Source of the DNA: DATHVR01 sp035461175
GTDB taxonomy: Bacteria > Actinomycetota > Acidimicrobiia > Spongiisociales > ZC4RG35
Length of the DNA stretch: 8,653 nt
NCBI GenBank assembly: GCA_035461175.1
Contig: DATHVR010000170.1
Span: 1-8,653 of the forward strand
Reading direction: 5' to 3'
Shown here one piece after another: positions 5,411 to 8,653 of the stretch. The translations under genes and the position numbers were made by a program. The notes below the pieces were generated by a model. That model was not told the origin of the DNA. It saw nothing but the letters and a program-made list of their open reading frames with translations, and made no database searches. The number at the start of each line of letters is the position of its first letter. Within the stretch, counting starts at the first letter, position 1.

Positions 5411-7195
5411 GTGGGTCACTATCGCTCGAACCTCCCCGATCTGGAGTTCAACCTGTTCGAGATGCACCGGATCCAGGACCATCTAGGAGCCTGGCCCGAA
5501 CTCGACGTGGATACGGCTCGCGACATCCTCCGGGAGGTGGCCCGGTTCGCCGAGAACGAGTGGGCCGCCTCGTTCGTGGAGGGGGACCGGACCTCGCTGG
5601 CGCTGGTGGATGGCGAGGTAGCGCTGCCCCCGGGTCTCAGGGAGAGCCTGAAGGCCGCCCGGGAGGCCGGTTGGACCCGTCTCGGCCTCCAGGAGGAGCT
5701 GGGGGGAGTCGAAGTTCCGCCCACCCTCTTTTGGGCGACCCAGGAGCTGTTGCTCGGGGCCAATGCCACCGCCGTCTTCTATTTCGGGGGCGGCCTGTTC
5801 GCCCGCATCATGTTCGAGGAGGGGACCGAAACGCAGAAGCAACTCGCCCGGACGATGGTGGACCGGGAATGGGCCGGGACGATGGTGCTCACCGAGCCCG
5901 ATGCCGGATCCGATGTCGGGGCGGGAACCACCAAGGCGTTCCAGGTGGAGGGCAACACCTACCACCTCGAGGGGGTGAAGCGCTTCATCACCGGCGGCGA
6001 GCACGATGCCGCCGAGAACATCATCCATCTGGTGCTGGCCCGGCCCGAGGGTGCGGTGGCGGGCACCAAGGGGCTGTCGCTGTTCATCGTCCCCAAGTAC
6101 CTGGTCAACGAGGACGGGTCGCTGGGCGAGAGAAACGGAGTCCTGGCCACCGGTCTCGAGAAGAAGATGGGCCTGAAGGGGTCCACCACCTGCGAGTTGA
6201 CCTTTGGCATGGACCGCCCGGCGGTGGGCTACCTGGTGGGCGGCGTCCACGACGGCATTCGCCAGATGTTCCGGGTGATCGAGCACGCCCGCATGACAAT
6301 CGGGACCAAGTCGGCCGCCACCCTGTCGACGGGCTATCTCAACGCCCTCGAGTTCGCCCAGGAACGGGTGCAGGGCCCGGACATGACCCGGATGACCGAC
6401 AAGACGGCGCCGCGGGTGCGGATCATCCAGCATCCCGACGTCCGCCGCATGCTCCTGACCCAGAAGGCCTACGCCGAGGGTATGCGGGCGCTGTGGATGT
6501 ACGCGGCCTGGGCTCAGCAGATGGCGATTCTCGAACCGGAAGGCGGTTGGGACCGTCGCAGCGACTTCCTGCTTCCTCTCGTCAAGGGTTACTCGTCGGA
6601 GAAGGCGTACGAGATGCTGGCGATGTCGTTGCAGGTGCTGGGCGGGTCCGGCTACACCATGGACTACCCGGTCGAGCAGTACATCCGTGACGCCAAGATC
6701 GACACCGTCTACGAAGGCACCACCGGCATCCAGGCCATGGACCTCTTCTTCCGCAAGATCGCCCGGGACCAGGGCCAGACCCTGGCCGCGCTGGCAGCCG
6801 AGATCGCTGAGTTCGTCAAGGGGGGCGAAGACGGCGATGCCCTGGCAGTCGAGCGGGTGATGCTGGGCGGGGCGCTCGACCAGGTCCAGGCACATCTGGG
6901 CCACATGGTCGAGGATCTGATGGCCTCGATGGGTGGTGATGCTCCCCGGATCTACGAGGTGGGCCTCCACGCCAGCTCGCTGTTGGAGTCGATGGCCGAG
7001 GTGATGATCGCCTGGCAGCTCCTCCGACACGCCGAGGTCGCCCAGCCTCAGGCCGCCGACTCACCGTTCCACGCCGGAAAGGTGGCGTCGGCGCGCTTCT
7101 TCATCCGCCACGTCGCCCCCAAGGTCGAGGCTCGGCGCCATGCCGCCGAGGCCGAGGACGGCTCGCTGATGTCGCTCGACGAGGCTGCCTTCTGA
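5411..7195 (+). CDS. FadE5-like large acyl-CoA dehydrogenase
   Basis: A 594-residue FAD-dependent acyl-CoA dehydrogenase that introduces the alpha-beta double bond in acyl-CoA, the first step of beta-oxidation. It resembles mycobacterial FadE5 (about 610 residues, broad chain length), from recalled sequence: N-terminus MGHYRSNLPDLEFNLFE, then TMVLTEPDAGSDVGAG 157-172, GVKRFITGGEHD 188-199, GTKGLSLFIVPK 218-229, EKKMGLKGSTTCELTFG 250-266, TDKTAPRVRIIQHPDVRR 329-346, QVLGGSGY 408-415, and DAKIDTVYEGTTGIQ 427-441. Glu435 in YEGTT is the expected catalytic base. The C-terminal 130 or so residues form the extra helical domain of large ACADs. The GTG start is supported by GAGAGG and homology; TTG at 5405 would add two residues. 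Its promoter carries a probable TetR operator. The exact substrate is not determined. Confidence 0.93.
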   Translation: MGHYRSNLPDLEFNLFEMHRIQDHLGAWPELDVDTARDILREVARFAENEWAASFVEGDRTSLALVDGEVALPPGLRESLKAAREAGWTRLGLQEELGGVEVPPTLFWATQELLLGANATAVFYFGGGLFARIMFEEGTETQKQLARTMVDREWAGTMVLTEPDAGSDVGAGTTKAFQVEGNTYHLEGVKRFITGGEHDAAENIIHLVLARPEGAVAGTKGLSLFIVPKYLVNEDGSLGERNGVLATGLEKKMGLKGSTTCELTFGMDRPAVGYLVGGVHDGIRQMFRVIEHARMTIGTKSAATLSTGYLNALEFAQERVQGPDMTRMTDKTAPRVRIIQHPDVRRMLLTQKAYAEGMRALWMYAAWAQQMAILEPEGGWDRRSDFLLPLVKGYSSEKAYEMLAMSLQVLGGSGYTMDYPVEQYIRDAKIDTVYEGTTGIQAMDLFFRKIARDQGQTLAALAAEIAEFVKGGEDGDALAVERVMLGGALDQVQAHLGHMVEDLMASMGGDAPRIYEVGLHASSLLESMAEVMIAWQLLRHAEVAQPQAADSPFHAGKVASARFFIRHVAPKVEARRHAAEAEDGSLMSLDEAAF

Positions 7196-7272
7196 CCGAA
7201 GGGTCCGGACGCAGAGGTGTCAGGGGGAATGTTCCGGGATGCTCCTCGCGCGCACCCTGAAGTCGGCGACGG

Positions 7273-7278
7273 TACGGT
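7273..7278 (+). promoter_or_regulatory. Putative -10 (TACGGT) for the second ACAD gene
   Basis: TACGGT ends 7 nt before the ATG at 7286, in the 90-bp gap (7196-7285) after the FadE5-like gene. There is no ribosome site before the ATG. The position suggests a separate leaderless transcript, although read-through from the upstream gene is also possible. No terminator is seen in the gap. Confidence 0.38.
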
Positions 7279-7285
7279 GCACCCG

Positions 7286-8386
7286 ATGAGTGGAGCCTTC
7301 ACCGACGAGCATGAGGAGATCCGTCGCTATGTCCGCCAATGGCTGGACGAGCGAGCGCCGATCGACGTGGTCAGGAAAACGATGGAAACCGAGGCGGGCT
7401 TCAACCCTTCTCTGTGGTCGGATTTGGGCGAACTCGGCTGGCTCGGGATGGCACTCGACGAGGACTTTGGTGGTGGCGGCCTCGGGTTCATGGAGCTGGC
7501 GGTGGTGGCAGAGGAGATGGGACGTACATTGTTCCCGTCCCCCTTCCTCTCGACGGTCGTCATCGGCGCCGGCCTGGTAGCCGGAGTAGCCACCAAAGAA
7601 CAGAGCCGCTCCATCCTCCCGGATGTGGCCGGGGGCGCCCTCCGGCTGGCGGCCGCGGTTGCGCCGGCCGCTCGTGTATCGGTGGCCGGGACCGAGGTGG
7701 ACGGCGGGTGGCGGCTCACCGGTGAAGCCGGCTTCGTCCTCGATGGGCACACGGCCGACCTCTTGATCGTCGAGGCCGGTGTTGCCGGGGAGAGCCGCCT
7801 GTTCCTGGTGGAGATGGGTGCCGAGGGTCTGGAGGCGAGGCCCGACTCGGTGCTCGACCTCACCCGACCCATGGCACGGGTTTCCGTCGAGGGCACGCCG
7901 GCCCGTCCGTTAGGAGAGGGAGACGAGGATGTCGAGGCTGCCAGAGAGGAGATGGTGGTGCGCGCCGTCGGTGCTCTGGCGATGGAACAGGTGGGCGGAG
8001 CCCAGGCCTGTCTCGACCTGTCGGTGGAGTACGCCAAGGATCGGCACCAGTTCGGGCGCCCGATCGGGTCCTTCCAGGCGGTCAAGCACATGTGTGCGGA
8101 CATGCTGGTGGAGGTCGAGTCGGCCCGGTCGGCTGCCTATCACCTGGCCTGGGCGATCGACCACGACCCCGGGGAGGCAAGGATCGCCGCTCCTCTCGCC
8201 AAGGCTTATTGCGCCGACGCCTACTACCGGGCCGCCGCCTCCACCATTCAGATCCACGGGGGCATCGGGTTCACCTGGGAGCACCATGCCCACCTTCACC
8301 TGAAGCGGGCGAAGAGCGGCCAGCTGCTCTTCGGCGACAGCGTCTACCACCGGACCCGGTTGGCCGACCGGCTCGGCATCGGGTGA
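7286..8386 (+). CDS. Acyl-CoA dehydrogenase, short actinobacterial subfamily
   Basis: A 366-residue acyl-CoA dehydrogenase of a different subfamily from its neighbour. Seen: an N-terminal helical domain (AFTDEHEEIRRYVRQWL, then LGELGWLGMALDEDFGG 47-63), a reduced middle beta domain, and the C-terminal helical domain with MEQVGGAQACLDLSVEYAKDRHQFGRPIGSFQAVKH (233-268) and IQIHGGIGFTWEHHAHLHLKRA (321-342). The YEGT catalytic motif is absent. Glu234 in MEQVGG is conserved in such proteins as I recall them, but I cannot assign it as the base. Many relatives in steroid or branched-acid breakdown work as unequal-subunit complexes, so a partner may exist (inference). The ATG at 7286 fits the family N-terminus; an upstream in-frame ATG at 7217 would add 23 unrelated residues. 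The stop overlaps the next start as GTGA. Confidence 0.9.
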   Translation: MSGAFTDEHEEIRRYVRQWLDERAPIDVVRKTMETEAGFNPSLWSDLGELGWLGMALDEDFGGGGLGFMELAVVAEEMGRTLFPSPFLSTVVIGAGLVAGVATKEQSRSILPDVAGGALRLAAAVAPAARVSVAGTEVDGGWRLTGEAGFVLDGHTADLLIVEAGVAGESRLFLVEMGAEGLEARPDSVLDLTRPMARVSVEGTPARPLGEGDEDVEAAREEMVVRAVGALAMEQVGGAQACLDLSVEYAKDRHQFGRPIGSFQAVKHMCADMLVEVESARSAAYHLAWAIDHDPGEARIAAPLAKAYCADAYYRAAASTIQIHGGIGFTWEHHAHLHLKRAKSGQLLFGDSVYHRTRLADRLGIG

Positions 8387-8653
8387 CCACCGGCGGTGCC
8401 ATCGTCCTGGGCGCACTGCTGTTCGCCCTCTTCCTCCTGATCGTCGGGCTCATGGTCTGGCAGGAGGCCAAGCGCCGACCGGGTCCACCCGAGCGGGCTT
8501 ATGTCATCTCCGACGCCGTGCGCTTCATCATCGGGCGCTTGGACGATCAGACGCGCGCACGACTGGGACGCTCGGGAGTCCAGCGGATCATCGAATGGGA
8601 GGTGCACTATCTGCAGGGGCTGGCCCAGAAGTCCCGGCGCAACCCCGTCGAGA
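8383..8653 (+). CDS. Small single-helix membrane protein, unknown function (3' partial)
   Basis: A GTG at 8383 overlaps the ACAD stop as GTGA, and the frame stays open to the window edge, giving 90 residues with no stop. Residues 5-26 (GAIVLGALLFALFLLIVGLMVW) are one transmembrane segment. A basic stretch (QEAKRRPGPPER, 27-38) follows, suggesting the rest is cytoplasmic. Then comes a helical region, about 40-80, ending EWEVHYLQGL. I do not recognise a characterised family, although similar hypothetical actinobacterial proteins with an EWE.HYLQGL-type ending seem familiar. The codon pattern and the tight coupling support a real gene. A functional link with the dehydrogenase is possible but unproven. 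Confidence 0.72.
   Translation, partial: MTTGGAIVLGALLFALFLLIVGLMVWQEAKRRPGPPERAYVISDAVRFIIGRLDDQTRARLGRSGVQRIIEWEVHYLQGLAQKSRRNPVE

Noticed and set aside
5560..6690. 376-codon alternative frame within the FadE5-like gene
   Set aside because: Same strand, wrong frame, with His/Arg/Gly-rich content and no domain.
5483..7030. 515-codon open frame on the - strand opposite the FadE5-like gene
   Set aside because: A codon-bias shadow of GC-rich DNA: the protein is low-complexity with no family resemblance, while the + strand carries complete ACAD motifs.
7217..7285. Extended start of the second ACAD at 7217
   Set aside because: The 23 added residues do not resemble ACAD N-termini, and TACGGT, the probable -10, would fall inside the coding region.

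Overview
The window comes from a GC-rich bacterial chromosome, most likely an actinobacterium, and the Acidimicrobiia fit best. This is inferred from gene content: F420-type luciferase-like oxidoreductases, a FadE5-type acyl-CoA dehydrogenase, and a secreted VanW protein carrying the cysteine-paired SLH repeats common in that class. No rRNA, tRNA, CRISPR array, transposase, integrase or phage gene is visible. The genes look like ordinary chromosomal housekeeping and accessory metabolism; the least explained DNA is the repeat block at the left edge.

Layout. (1) Bases 1-400 are non-coding: just over two copies of a repeat of about 185 bp, built from GC hairpin elements and a 7-bp microsatellite. 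(2) A YbaK/EbsC aminoacyl-tRNA deacylase follows on the + strand (420-896), its end overlapping that of the opposing gene by 14 bp. (3) A leftward cluster on the - strand is, in transcription order, an MBL-fold hydrolase (3342-2737) and two tandem paralogous LLM-class oxidoreductases (2740-1832 and 1794-883). (4) Divergent from it is an exported SLH-VanW cell-envelope protein (3391-4710). (5) A TetR-family regulator (5304-4750, - strand) is divergent from a FadE5-like acyl-CoA dehydrogenase (5411-7195). An 18-bp imperfect palindrome lies between them, over the probable promoter of the dehydrogenase gene. (6) A second, shorter acyl-CoA dehydrogenase of a different subfamily follows (7286-8386). 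It is coupled by a GTGA overlap to a small one-helix membrane protein that runs off the right edge (8383-8653).

How the genes work together. The right half is a fatty-acid or acyl-CoA oxidation module: TetR regulator, operator, large ACAD, small ACAD. The TetR protein probably senses an acyl-CoA or related ligand and controls the FadE5-like gene. The left cluster is redox and hydrolytic chemistry with no substrate evident from sequence.

Expression signals form a pattern. Five starts without a usable Shine-Dalgarno (420, 1794, 3342, 5304, 7286) each have a TAnnnT hexamer ending 6-9 nt upstream, as expected for leaderless transcripts. The FadE5-like gene instead has a 5' leader with a purine-rich ribosome site, and two genes start inside GTGA overlaps. 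This pattern also decides several start codons.
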